In this document: in pieces, positions 20,222-28,242 of the stretch | How the letters are laid out: every line of letters starts with the position of its first letter | Numbering within the stretch: position 1 is the stretch's first letter | NCBI GenBank assembly: GCA_051747385.1 | Contig: JBNJGB010000010.1 | Location: 132,156-196,155, forward strand | Source: JBNJGB01 sp051747385 | Lineage (GTDB): Bacteria; Myxococcota_A; UBA9042; PHBI01; JACKFB01 | Direction of reading: 5' to 3' | Length of the DNA: 64,000 nt | The notes under the pieces: model-generated | Told to the model about the DNA's origin: nothing | The model's input: only the letters and a program-made list of their open reading frames with translations | Databases searched by the model: none | Made by a program: the position numbers and the translations under genes

Positions 20222-20242
20222 ACGAGCGACGAGGGAGATCCC

Positions 20243-20866
20243 ATGCGAACCGCCCTGTTGACCACCCTGCTCCTGGGCGCGCTCGCCGCGCCCGCCACGG
20301 CCGCCCCGAAGCCCGACGCCCGTCAGTTCCCCTTCCAGGAGGTCCAGACGGACGGCCTGGAGGGGGACCGCGCCATCCTGCGCGACGAGGAGGTGTACGG
20401 GGCGCCCTGCTTCTTCGAGCCGAAGGCGTTGCACGACACCACGGTCTTCGCGATCCTCGTGGAGATCGAGGACGCGAAGCAGACGGCCTACGTGGGCGGC
20501 GTGGACACGGCGCTGGCGCCCCTGGACCTCACCCCGCTCCGTGACGAGGGGGGGCCGGTCCTGGACGTGGAGGGCGCGCGGATCTCGTGCGTACACATCC
20601 CGTCGAGCCGGCGCTACGGGGCGGTCGTCCTGCCCTACACCATCGAGGGCAAGGGCCGGACGCGCTACGCCGTCGTCCGCATCACGCTCCGGGGAGAGCA
20701 CGCGCCGGAGGCGGTCATCGTCGGCACCTATCCCGGCCGGCGCCACGCCGTCCGCCAGGCGGCCGGCGCCATCCCGCGCTTCGACAACCGGCTGCCCGCC
20801 GGGTGGAAGTCCTTCCTGGTGGAGGGCGGCCGGGAGTTCTGCCTCGCCGAGGACTGCCCCGAGTAG
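20243..20866 (+). CDS. Small secreted protein of unknown function
   Basis: 207 residues; the signal peptide is about 1-21 (LLLGALAAPATA). The mature part has strands such as TTVFAILVEIED and YAVVRITLRGEH, and four cysteines (APCFFE, ISCVHIP, then FCLAEDCPE at the C-terminus) that could pair outside the cytoplasm. A ribosome binding site (GACGAGGGAG) precedes the ATG. No family is recognised. It ends 20 bp from the convergent exporter gene. Confidence 0.65.
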   Translation: MRTALLTTLLLGALAAPATAAPKPDARQFPFQEVQTDGLEGDRAILRDEEVYGAPCFFEPKALHDTTVFAILVEIEDAKQTAYVGGVDTALAPLDLTPLRDEGGPVLDVEGARISCVHIPSSRRYGAVVLPYTIEGKGRTRYAVVRITLRGEHAPEAVIVGTYPGRRHAVRQAAGAIPRFDNRLPAGWKSFLVEGGREFCLAEDCPE

Positions 20867-20885
20867 CCATCCGCCCCGGCGCGCT

Positions 20886-23315
20886 CTACTCGGCCGGCTT
20901 GCGCAGCCCGAGGGAGGCCAGGGACAGCGTCAGGGCCACGCACGTCACGAAGATGACCAGGATGCCGACCACGGCCACCCAGCCGATGGTGCGCAGGCCC
21001 TCGTTCGAGATCACGGTCATCCCGAAGAACCCCGCGGCCGTGGTCAGCGACGAGATGGCCGCGGCGCCGCCGGTCGTGCGGAGGACCAGCCAGAGATCGT
21101 CGCCCTCCTCCCGGATCCGGTGGACCAGGTGGATGGAGGTGTCCACGCCGATCCCCAGGATGGTCGGCAGGACCACCACGTTGAACAGGTTCAGCTGGAT
21201 GCCCAGGAGCACCAGCGTCCCCAGGAAGAGGACGAATCCGATGGCCAGGGGGACGAAGGCCAGCAGCAGATCCCGCAGATCCCGCAGATCCACCAACAGC
21301 AGGAGCAGGACCACCAGCGCGGCCAGCCCCACGGCCCAGGGCCCCTCCTCGCGCACGATCTGATACGCGTCCCCGGAGATGTAGTAGCTGGCTGTCGAGT
21401 GGTAGACTCGTCCATCCACCTCGACCGTGCCGACGGCGTCCTGGATCCGCAGCACGTGCTTCGCGTCGGACTTGCCGCCCTGGGTGTACAGGAGCACGTA
21501 GCGGCCGAGGTTGCCCTCGGTGTCGGTGAACTTCTCCTTCACCCACTCCGGGAGATCGTCGACGCCGAACCGCTCGGCGTGCAGGTACTCCATCAGCCGA
21601 TCCGCGTCCTCCTTCTGCTGCCCCTCGAACAGGGCGTACTTCATCTTCAGCTTCCGGCGGATCTCGCGGATCAGCTCGAGCTTGTCCTCCTGGCGGTCGG
21701 GCACGAACGTCCAGATGGACAGGACGTCCTCGAGGATCCGGTGGTCCGCCGCGTACCCGTCCATCTTCCGGTGGACCTTGCGCGCGTCCTCGCGGTCGTC
21801 CGCGATGACGAGCGCCGGGCTCGGGGCGCGGGTCTCCGCCTCGCGCCGGTACTTCTTCCGGAGGCCCGACGTCTCGCGGGAGACCTCGGTCTTCATCTTG
21901 CTCATGTCTGACTCGAAGGCGAGGCGATCGAGCTGGGTCGCGGCGAGGCCCGTCAGCCCCACGAAGCCCACGAGCACCGCCAGGGCGAGCCTCCGGCCGG
22001 GGCCGCCCGGCCCGCGCTGCCTCGAGTGTCGCCGCCGGGGGCGCCGGCGCATGTGGTGCATGGCCATGGCCAGCGGGGGCATCGTCACGTACACGGCGAG
22101 GAGGCAGAGCAGCACGCCGGCCGCCGCGATGGCGCCGAACTGGCTGAAGCCGCGGAAGTCGAAGACCGTCAGGGCCAGGAAGGTGGAGGTGGTCGTCAGG
22201 GCGGCCGCCACCATGGCCCGGCCGAGGCCGGCGAGCGCCCGGGGCAGCGCCTGGTCCAGGGGCAGGCCCGTGGCGTGCTCCTCGTCCGCCCGGCTGCCGG
22301 CGTGCACGGCGAAGTCGATGCCCAGCCCCAGGAGGATGGCGAAGATGAAGGCCGTGATGAGGTTCAGGTAGCCGATGGCGAGGCGGGCGAAGAGGAGCGT
22401 CCACGCGATGCCCACCGCCAGGGGCAGGAGCACCAGCACGACGGCCCGGAAGCGCCGGAACCAGAGCACCAGGATGATGGTGATGAGGGCGATGGCCAGG
22501 GCGCTCGCGCGGGTGAGGTCGCCGGAGATCTGGTCCACGGCCGCGGTGAGCTGGGTGTAGTCCCCCTCCACCGCCGTCGAGAGACCGCGCCCGGCGTACT
22601 CCTCCTCCACCCGGGAGAGCAGCCCGCGCACCCGCTCCATGAGCGCCTTGGTGTGCTTCACGTCCGCGGGCTTGAACCGCGGATAGGCCTTCACGGCGAT
22701 GACCTCGCCGTCCGGGCTCTCGAAGTACTCGGACAGGTCCTGGGCCTCGTAGCGGCCCCGCAGCTCCGCCTCGGTCGGAAGGCGGCTCTCCTCCCCGTCC
22801 GCGGCCTCGTCGCCGGGCGCCGGCTCCGGCTCCTCGTCGAGCTCGAAGCCCGTGTCGAGGCGCATCTCCCCGGACACGGCGTCCTTGATCGCCTCGTCCA
22901 CCTCGTCGTGGAGCTCTCGCAGGTCCTCCATGGGCAGGAACAGGAGGGCGTTGTCCTCGAAGAACGAGACGTCCCGCCGGAACTCGACGCCCCGGACGGA
23001 GTCCCAGCCCTCCAGCGTCCCGGCGATCTCCGCCCCGACCTCGCGGTTCAGCGCCCGATCCGGGCTCCCGATGAGGATCTGCAGCTCGGAGCGCGAACCC
23101 AGGACCTCCCGCGCCCGCATGGCACGGACGACGTTCGGGCTGTCCTCGGGGAAGAGGTCCTCCATGTCGCTGCGGATGGGGATGTCCTTGCCCCACACCG
23201 CCGCCCCGCCCGCGAGCGTCAGCACGATGCCCAGAGCCACCCAGGGGCGCCCCACGAGCCGCCCGACGAGGCTCTCGATGGCGGAGGCGATGCGCGCCGC
23301 GAGGTTCATGCTCAT
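20886..23315 (-). CDS. MMPL/RND-family exporter
   Basis: 809 residues in two homologous halves, each with a first TM helix, a large periplasmic loop and a five-helix bundle. Landmarks: the N-terminal TM VALGIVLTLAGGAAVWGKD followed by SDMEDLFPEDSPN; first bundle ALAIALITIILVLWFRRF and LITAFIFAILLGLGIDFAVH; second half LAVLVGFVGLTGLA, then VVLPTILGIGVDTSIHLVHR. The GxxxD-type segments (GIDFAVH, GVDTSIH) are where proton-relay Asp residues sit in MMPL proteins. The likely cargo class is lipid or hydrophobic. It overlaps the upstream glycosyltransferase by 4 nt (ATGA), so it may export a glycolipid (inference). Confidence 0.88.
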   Translation of the reverse strand: MSMNLAARIASAIESLVGRLVGRPWVALGIVLTLAGGAAVWGKDIPIRSDMEDLFPEDSPNVVRAMRAREVLGSRSELQILIGSPDRALNREVGAEIAGTLEGWDSVRGVEFRRDVSFFEDNALLFLPMEDLRELHDEVDEAIKDAVSGEMRLDTGFELDEEPEPAPGDEAADGEESRLPTEAELRGRYEAQDLSEYFESPDGEVIAVKAYPRFKPADVKHTKALMERVRGLLSRVEEEYAGRGLSTAVEGDYTQLTAAVDQISGDLTRASALAIALITIILVLWFRRFRAVVLVLLPLAVGIAWTLLFARLAIGYLNLITAFIFAILLGLGIDFAVHAGSRADEEHATGLPLDQALPRALAGLGRAMVAAALTTTSTFLALTVFDFRGFSQFGAIAAAGVLLCLLAVYVTMPPLAMAMHHMRRRPRRRHSRQRGPGGPGRRLALAVLVGFVGLTGLAATQLDRLAFESDMSKMKTEVSRETSGLRKKYRREAETRAPSPALVIADDREDARKVHRKMDGYAADHRILEDVLSIWTFVPDRQEDKLELIREIRRKLKMKYALFEGQQKEDADRLMEYLHAERFGVDDLPEWVKEKFTDTEGNLGRYVLLYTQGGKSDAKHVLRIQDAVGTVEVDGRVYHSTASYYISGDAYQIVREEGPWAVGLAALVVLLLLLVDLRDLRDLLLAFVPLAIGFVLFLGTLVLLGIQLNLFNVVVLPTILGIGVDTSIHLVHRIREEGDDLWLVLRTTGGAAAISSLTTAAGFFGMTVISNEGLRTIGWVAVVGILVIFVTCVALTLSLASLGLRKPAE

Positions 23316-24481
23316 CGCCCCCGCTCCGCCGCGAGTCGCCCGTACAGGTCGAACAGCATCCGGAAGTGGTCGTCCATGGTGCCGATCTTCTCGGCCGCCG
23401 CCCTTGCGCAGCCGGCCGCCAGCCCGTCGCGCGGACGATCCATCATCCGCTCGATGGCACGCGTGCAGGCCGGGGCGTCACCCGGCGGATAGGTCTCCGC
23501 GTAGTCCGGCGCCGCGAGGTCGGCCGCCCCGCCCACGTCCGGGACGATCACCGGCAGCCCGGAGCAGATCCCCTCCGCGACGACGAGGCCGTAGGTCTCG
23601 GCGGCCGAGCCGTGCAGCATGGCGTCCGCGCTCGCCAGCACGCCGGCGAGCTCGTCTCGATCCTTCGTATAGCCCGCCAGGTGGACCTGCGGGATCTTCG
23701 CAGCCTTGCGAACGAGCCAAGGCCGGAGCGGGCCGTCGCCGTAGACGACGAGGCCGGCGGGGCGCCGCCCGCCCAGCTCCTCCACGGCCCGGAGCAGCGT
23801 GCCGAGGCGCTTCTCCGGGTGATAGCGGCTGACCGTGACCATGAGGAAGGCGTCCTCCGGCAGGCCGCAGCGGGCCAGCAGCCTCCGGCGCACCTCGGGA
23901 TCGCGCCGCGACGGGGAGAACTGCGCCTTGTCGATGCCGAAGGGCACGGCCTCGGGCCGCTGGAGCCCGAACCGGCGGAGCTTGTCGGCCAGCCAGTGGC
24001 CCGACACGACCGTCGCGTCGAAGTGCCCGCTCAGCTTGCGGAGATAGGCCCAGTACCAGCCGAACATCCGGTCCACGCGGTCCACGCCCAGGGCACTCCC
24101 CAGGAAGGTCTGCGGATACACGGCCACGGGATCCTGGTGGAAGATGAAGGTCTTGGCGGCCGGCCCGCCCCAGCGGGCCGCGAACCACCCGCCGCTCCAG
24201 GGCGACGAGCCCTCCACGACGTCGGGCTGCTCTCGATCGAGGATCCGGTGGACGGCCTTCTCGTTCCACAGGATGTAGTAGCGCGGATCGGGCGGCAGCG
24301 GCGGACCCTTCACCCACACGATCCGGCCGCCGAGGCGCTCCTCCTCCCCGTCCTGCGGACCCGGCGCGACGACCACCACCTCGTGGCCGGCCTCGCGACC
24401 CGCCTCGAGCTTCTGGTGGATGTACGTCCGCACGCCGCCGCCCTGCTCGGCGTAGAACTCCGCGACGTCGACGATCTTCAT
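23312..24481 (-). CDS. Glycosyltransferase, GT4 family
   Basis: 389 residues, GT-B fold. The N-terminal half (MKIVDVAEFYAEQGGGVRTY, the GG loop of GT4 enzymes) binds acceptor. The C-terminal half has TVSRYHPEKRLGTLLRAVE, GDGPLRPWL and HGSAAETYGLVVAEGICSGL, the E-x7-E-type motif that contacts the sugar nucleotide. The product is unknown. It is coupled to the MMPL exporter downstream and is divergent from a second GT4 gene across a 271-bp region with a palindrome, so all three probably serve one glycoconjugate pathway (inference). Confidence 0.9.
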   Translation of the reverse strand: MKIVDVAEFYAEQGGGVRTYIHQKLEAGREAGHEVVVVAPGPQDGEEERLGGRIVWVKGPPLPPDPRYYILWNEKAVHRILDREQPDVVEGSSPWSGGWFAARWGGPAAKTFIFHQDPVAVYPQTFLGSALGVDRVDRMFGWYWAYLRKLSGHFDATVVSGHWLADKLRRFGLQRPEAVPFGIDKAQFSPSRRDPEVRRRLLARCGLPEDAFLMVTVSRYHPEKRLGTLLRAVEELGGRRPAGLVVYGDGPLRPWLVRKAAKIPQVHLAGYTKDRDELAGVLASADAMLHGSAAETYGLVVAEGICSGLPVIVPDVGGAADLAAPDYAETYPPGDAPACTRAIERMMDRPRDGLAAGCARAAAEKIGTMDDHFRMLFDLYGRLAAERGR

Positions 24482-24565
24482 GGGCCCTCCGGCTCCGGGG
24501 ATCGGACGCCGTCATGCCACCGCGCCGCCCTGCCTGCAACATCGGCACACTCGCCCGACCGTGAC

Positions 24566-24583
24566 TGGAGTAGCGCTACTCCA
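24566..24583. promoter_or_regulatory. Perfect 18-bp palindrome between divergent glycosyltransferase genes
   Basis: TGGAGTAGCGCTACTCCA is fully self-complementary. It lies 84 bp from the minus-strand start and 169 bp from the plus-strand start, the position of an operator for a dimeric regulator. A half-site-like TTACTCCAAC follows 28 bp on. No regulator gene is adjacent. Confidence 0.55.
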
Positions 24584-24752
24584 CCCGCCGCCCCGACATG
24601 GTGCCCTCTTACTCCAACTCTGCGGCATCTCACGGAAACCGGCCGGAGAATACTTGCGCTCCGGCGGGGATCCTGCGACAAGCGCGCCGTCGAAGTCGCG
24701 GTGGTCCGCCCCTTGCATGCGGGCCGGGCGGCAGAAGTGGACGGAGGTCATC

Positions 24753-26174
24753 GTGCGCGTAGGCATTCTCACCGAGTACCCCTCCCCGGCGGTCCAGTCC
24801 GGGCCGGCCATCCACACGCGGTTCCTGTCCGAGGGGCTGGAGCGTCGCGGACACGACGTGGTCCTCATGGGCCCGGACACCACGGGGGACGCGCCCGTCG
24901 AGGGCATCGAGACGCACCTGTATCGCTCCTTCGGATATCCGACGCATCCGAAGGTGAAGGTCGCCATGCCCGTGCGCCCGGGCCACCTCTGGAACGCGCC
25001 GGACGTGGACGTCATCCACTCGCAGACCAACACCCACATGGTCCACTACGCGAACTGGATGCGGGAGATGCGGCAGGTCCCGGTGCTGAACACCCACACG
25101 ATCCACCTGCCCACGCACTGCCACTTCCTCGTCTCGGACAGCCTGTGGCGCAAGCCGGCGGTGAAGCGCATCCTCCGCGACAACGCCGAGGCGATGGAGC
25201 GCAACTTCGCGAACATGTACAACATGGGCGACGCCCTCATCGTCCAGAACCGCTTCTACGTGGACTACTGGCGTGAGCGCGGCGTCACCGTGCCCATCCA
25301 CGTGGTCGGCCGGCCCATCGATCCGAGCAAGTTCTCGGCGCAGCCGGGGCCCGACCCCTATCCGCGCCACTTCCGCGCCGGGAAGCGCCTCCTGGTGGTC
25401 TGCCGCCACGACCGGGAGAAGAGCCTCGACCACCTGATCCGCATCTTCCAGCGCGAGATCGCGCCGTCCGACCCCGAGGTCACCCTGACCCTGGTGGGCG
25501 ACGGGCACGATCACGCCAACCTGGTGGCCCAGGCCGAGCGCGGCCCCCACGCCGATCGGATCCACTTCCCCGGAGAGTCGAGCCACGACACCCTCGTCGA
25601 CTGGTACGCCCACGGCGACATCTTCGTGTACACCTCGGTGTCCGAGACGTTCGGGAACGTGGTGAACGAGGCCCTGTGGTGCGGCCTGCCGGTCGTCGGC
25701 CTCGATGACCGCATGGGCGTCGCGCATCAGCTCGCGGACGGCGTCAACGGGTTCCTGGTCCAGCCCAACCGCGGCGACACGGACCAGCGGTTCGCCGCGG
25801 CGGCCCTGCGACTGGTCCGAAGCGAGACCCTGCGCCAGAAGATGGGCGAGGAGGGGGCCAACCTGAGCCGCTGCTCCTCGCACCCCGACGTGGTCCTGCG
25901 CCGCTTCGAGCTCATCTACGGCGAGGCGCGGGATCACGCCCGGCGCGCCGTGCCCGTGCCCCTGTCGGAGCGCAGCCGCCTGGCCCAGGCCCGCCGCTTC
26001 GCCTTCCACATGAGCCGGTGGGCGTGGTGGAACGGCCTGCTCCTCAGCATCGCCCACACGGCGACCCGCCTGGGGGCCGCCCGCCAGGCCGAGGCCAGCC
26101 AGCACGAGGCCGTGACCCGGCAGCGCACGGAGCGTCGGATCCCGATGGCCCAGGAGCAGCGCTCCGCCGCGTAG
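24753..26174 (+). CDS. Glycosyltransferase, GT4 family
   Basis: 473 residues from GTG with GGAGGT five nt upstream, which fixes the start. The N-terminus is MRVGILTEYPSPAVQSGPAI. The acceptor domain has HSQTNTHMVHYANWM and HTIHLPTHCH. The donor domain has VVCRHDREKSLDHLIRIF, LVGDGHDHANL and YTSVSETFGNVVNEALWCGL, the E-x7-E motif. The layout resembles enzymes that glycosylate membrane lipids such as diacylglycerol, but this is not certain. The last ~90 residues (SERSRLAQARRFAFHMSRWA onward) are a basic helical extension that could associate with the membrane. Confidence 0.9.
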   Translation: MRVGILTEYPSPAVQSGPAIHTRFLSEGLERRGHDVVLMGPDTTGDAPVEGIETHLYRSFGYPTHPKVKVAMPVRPGHLWNAPDVDVIHSQTNTHMVHYANWMREMRQVPVLNTHTIHLPTHCHFLVSDSLWRKPAVKRILRDNAEAMERNFANMYNMGDALIVQNRFYVDYWRERGVTVPIHVVGRPIDPSKFSAQPGPDPYPRHFRAGKRLLVVCRHDREKSLDHLIRIFQREIAPSDPEVTLTLVGDGHDHANLVAQAERGPHADRIHFPGESSHDTLVDWYAHGDIFVYTSVSETFGNVVNEALWCGLPVVGLDDRMGVAHQLADGVNGFLVQPNRGDTDQRFAAAALRLVRSETLRQKMGEEGANLSRCSSHPDVVLRRFELIYGEARDHARRAVPVPLSERSRLAQARRFAFHMSRWAWWNGLLLSIAHTATRLGAARQAEASQHEAVTRQRTERRIPMAQEQRSAA

Positions 26175-26182
26175 TAGCCGGG

Positions 26183-26262
26183 GCTCGCGCCAAGGCGCAA
26201 AGCCGCGCAGGCACGGAGAGCGTGGGGGGATGCAGTAGGAGCGCCGTCTCCGGCGGTCAGCA
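26183..26262 (+). repeat. CGCCAAG/CGCAAAG-type dispersed repeat, copy 2
   Basis: GCTCGCGCCAAGGCGCAAAG followed by GCAGTAGGAGCGCCGTCTCC. It shares the full ~80-bp layout with the copy at 63638-63718. Confidence 0.8.
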
Positions 26263-26311
26263 GACCACACGCCGCCGGGGACGACGGCGCTCCACCCCGG
26301 ATCCGCTGACC

Positions 26312-26418
26312 GGGCCGAGCACCGAGCGCGCCGAGGCGGGTCCAGGTGCAAGGGAACGTGGCCTGTTCGCGCGGAGGGATGGCTGAGCTACCTCGAGCAC
26401 GAATCGGTGACGGTGACG
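26312..26418 (-). repeat. ~106-bp dispersed repeat, inverted copy
   Basis: The reverse complement reads CGTCACCGTCACCGATTCG through to CGCGCTCGGTGCTCGGCCC and matches 2536-2641. Confidence 0.8.
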
Positions 26419-26486
26419 CAGCGGATGTCCCAGCCGGAGCCGCTCTTTCAGGCAAGGGCAAGGGCAAGGGCAAGGGCAAGGGCACG
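26417..26486 (-). repeat. Inverted TGAAAGAGCGGCTCC repeat with GGGCAA hexamer tract
   Basis: The reverse complement gives a CCTTGC tract (about 6 units) running into TGAAAGAGCGGCTCCGGC, as at 1687-1752. It abuts the inverted ~106-bp repeat here, whereas at the left end of the window the two elements are 0.8 kb apart. Confidence 0.8.
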
Positions 26487-26494
26487 GTGGGGGA

Positions 26495-26520
26495 CTCCCG
26501 GCCGGGAGGCGTGATATACG
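26495..26520 (+). promoter_or_regulatory. Palindrome and -10-like box directly before argC
   Basis: CTCCCGGCCGGGAG is a perfect 14-bp palindrome, followed 6 nt later by TATACG, which ends 6 nt before the argC ATG. There is no Shine-Dalgarno sequence, so transcription starting at or near the A of ATG would give a leaderless mRNA. The palindrome would sit in the -35/-10 spacer, where a bound protein would block polymerase (inference). Confidence 0.45.
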
Positions 26521-26526
26521 GGCCCC

Positions 26527-27609
26527 ATGGGCCGAGATGACGTGATACGGGTCGGCATCGCCGGAGTCACCGCCTACACGGGCCAGCAGGCCGCGCGCCT
26601 GGTCGCCGGACACCCGGGCCTCCGGGTGGCCACCGCGTCCAGCGACGCCATCGCGGGCAACCGCCTTCGGACGCTGGACCGGGACCTGGGCCCCGACGGG
26701 GAGGCCGTGGTGGTCGGGCACGGGGACACCGTCTCCGCGGCCCGGGACGTGGGCGTGGACGTGATGTTCCTCGCCACGCCGCCCGAGCAGTGCGGACGCC
26801 TCGTCCCGGACCTGCGCGACGCCGGCATCCGGGTGGTGGACCTGTCCGGGGCCCACCGCATCGAGGAGCCCCGGGCCCACCTGAGCGCCTACGGCTTCGA
26901 GCGCGCGCGGCCGGACGTGGTCGGGCAGGCCGTCTACGGGCTCACCGAGTGGGCGGACCGGGCCGCGCTGGCCCGGACCGGGCTCGTCGCCAACCCCGGC
27001 GGCTTCCCCACGGCGATCCTCCTGGCGCTCCTCCCCCTGCTCCGGGCGGACCTCGTGGACCTGGAGAGCCTGGTCGTGGACGGCAAGTGCGGCACCAGCG
27101 CTGCGGGACGGAGCGCGCGGGTCTCGCTGCTGTTCAGCGAGCTGTACGGGAACTTCTACGCCGACCTGGTCGGCCCCAACCGGCACACGCCGGAGATCAC
27201 GCAGGAGCTGACCCGGCGCGGCGCGGAGCGGATGGGGATGACCTTCGTGGCGCACCTTCTGCCGGTGGCGCGCGGCATCTTCACCACCTGCTACGTCCGG
27301 CCCTCGCGCATGGACGACGTGACCCAGGCGGCCGAGCTGGCCCGGGCGGCCATGGAGGCCTCCTACGCGGAGTCACCCTTCGTGCGCGTCCTGGAGCGCC
27401 CCGAGGACGTCCACCTGGACCACGTCGCCGGCACGAACCGCTGCCAGATCGCGGTGACCGGGGATCCCCACGGCGGCCGCCTGATCGTGGTGAGCGCCCT
27501 GGACAACCTCCTCAAGGGCGGCGCCGGCCAGGCGATCCAGAACGCCAACCTCATGTTCGGCCTCGCCGAGGACGCGGGCCTCGCCCACCGCTTCGCCCCC
27601 GGACTTTGA
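26527..27609 (+). CDS. argC: ArgC-like N-acetyl-gamma-glutamyl-phosphate reductase lacking the catalytic Cys
   Basis: 360 residues, full length for the family, which reduces N-acetylglutamyl-5-phosphate with NADPH in arginine synthesis. The NAD(P)-binding start VGIAGVTAYTGQQAARLV, VDLSGAHRI, and GPNRHTPEI with the conserved His (His220) are present. The active-site motif normally reading NPGCYPT is NPGGFPT here, so the nucleophilic Cys is Gly159 (codon GGC). The later family motif usually KSGVSGAGR reads KCGTSAAGR, with Cys188 in place of Ser. The protein may be inactive in the known reaction or have shifted chemistry. No other arg gene is nearby. Confidence 0.8.
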   Translation: MGRDDVIRVGIAGVTAYTGQQAARLVAGHPGLRVATASSDAIAGNRLRTLDRDLGPDGEAVVVGHGDTVSAARDVGVDVMFLATPPEQCGRLVPDLRDAGIRVVDLSGAHRIEEPRAHLSAYGFERARPDVVGQAVYGLTEWADRAALARTGLVANPGGFPTAILLALLPLLRADLVDLESLVVDGKCGTSAAGRSARVSLLFSELYGNFYADLVGPNRHTPEITQELTRRGAERMGMTFVAHLLPVARGIFTTCYVRPSRMDDVTQAAELARAAMEASYAESPFVRVLERPEDVHLDHVAGTNRCQIAVTGDPHGGRLIVVSALDNLLKGGAGQAIQNANLMFGLAEDAGLAHRFAPGL

Positions 27610-27911
27610 GAGTCCGGGCCGGACACCTCGGCGGTGCGAGCGCGGAGGGGCGCCTGCAGGGCGCTGAGGAGGAGGACCGCCGCGGCGACGTAGACGGCGC
27701 AACCCACGGCGATGAGCGTGAGGCCGCTCAGGAGCGTCGCGCCCGAGTAGAGGGCCCCGAAGTCCCCGTGGCTCAAATCGAACTCCGCGCGCCACTCGCC
27801 GCCGAACAGCGAGACGAAGAACGTCTGCCCGAAGCTCGAGAAGAACGCGGCGAGGAGCCCGAAGGACAGAAAGCGCGGGTGTTCGGCGATGAATCGGAGG
27901 TAGGCGCGCAC
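27610..27911 (-). pseudogene. Remnant of an MFS transporter
   Basis: A GTG-initiated frame reads VRAYLRFIAEHPRFLSFGLL, AAFFSSFGQTFFVSLFGGEW and LSHGDFGALYSGATLLSG, the first ~65 residues of a typical major-facilitator protein. It then passes straight into one more hydrophobic helix (LTLIAVGCAVYVAAAVLLLS) and a polar tail, with no stop until it is deep in antisense to argC. A normal transporter has about 400 residues and 12 helices. I infer a large internal deletion that joined the first helices to the last. Confidence 0.65.
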
Positions 27912-28242
27912 GGACCGCGGCTCCCGGGGACGAGGTCGGCGGGAGGATGCACGAGCGGCCTCCCACCGACAACGGCGAAGTCCTCCTGCCCCGGATGGAA
28001 CGAGCAACCGGGGGATCTCCCGTTCCGACAGGGGACGCTCGGGCCGGCTCCAGCCTCCTCGGGGCGCCCGCCATCGCGGCCCGGCGGAACCGTCGGAGCG
28101 GCGGCCAGGAGGCCTCGCGCAGACGGCCCGCCGCGAGACGCCGGGGCCGTGAGCACCTCGTTCCAAGCCGTACGGGGCCGCGTCGTGGACGGTCGGCGAG
28201 CAAGACACACGCCGGACACGCCGAAAGGAAGCCTCGACGCGA
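27912..28242. other. Intergenic, no gene recognised
   Basis: 331 bp between the MFS remnant start and the end of the SLATT gene. The open frames are compositional, with no conserved motif. It may hold the upstream part of the decayed transporter locus. Confidence 0.4.

Larger units (their letters stand above)
26175..26526. other. 352-bp intergenic region filled with dispersed repeats
   Basis: It contains, in order, a CGCCAAG/CGCAAAG-type repeat (26183-26262), the inverted ~106-bp repeat (26312-26418), the inverted 34-bp repeat and GGGCAA hexamer tract (26417-26486), a 14-bp palindrome (26495-26508) and a TATACG -10-like box (26515-26520). No gene is seen. Confidence 0.75.
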
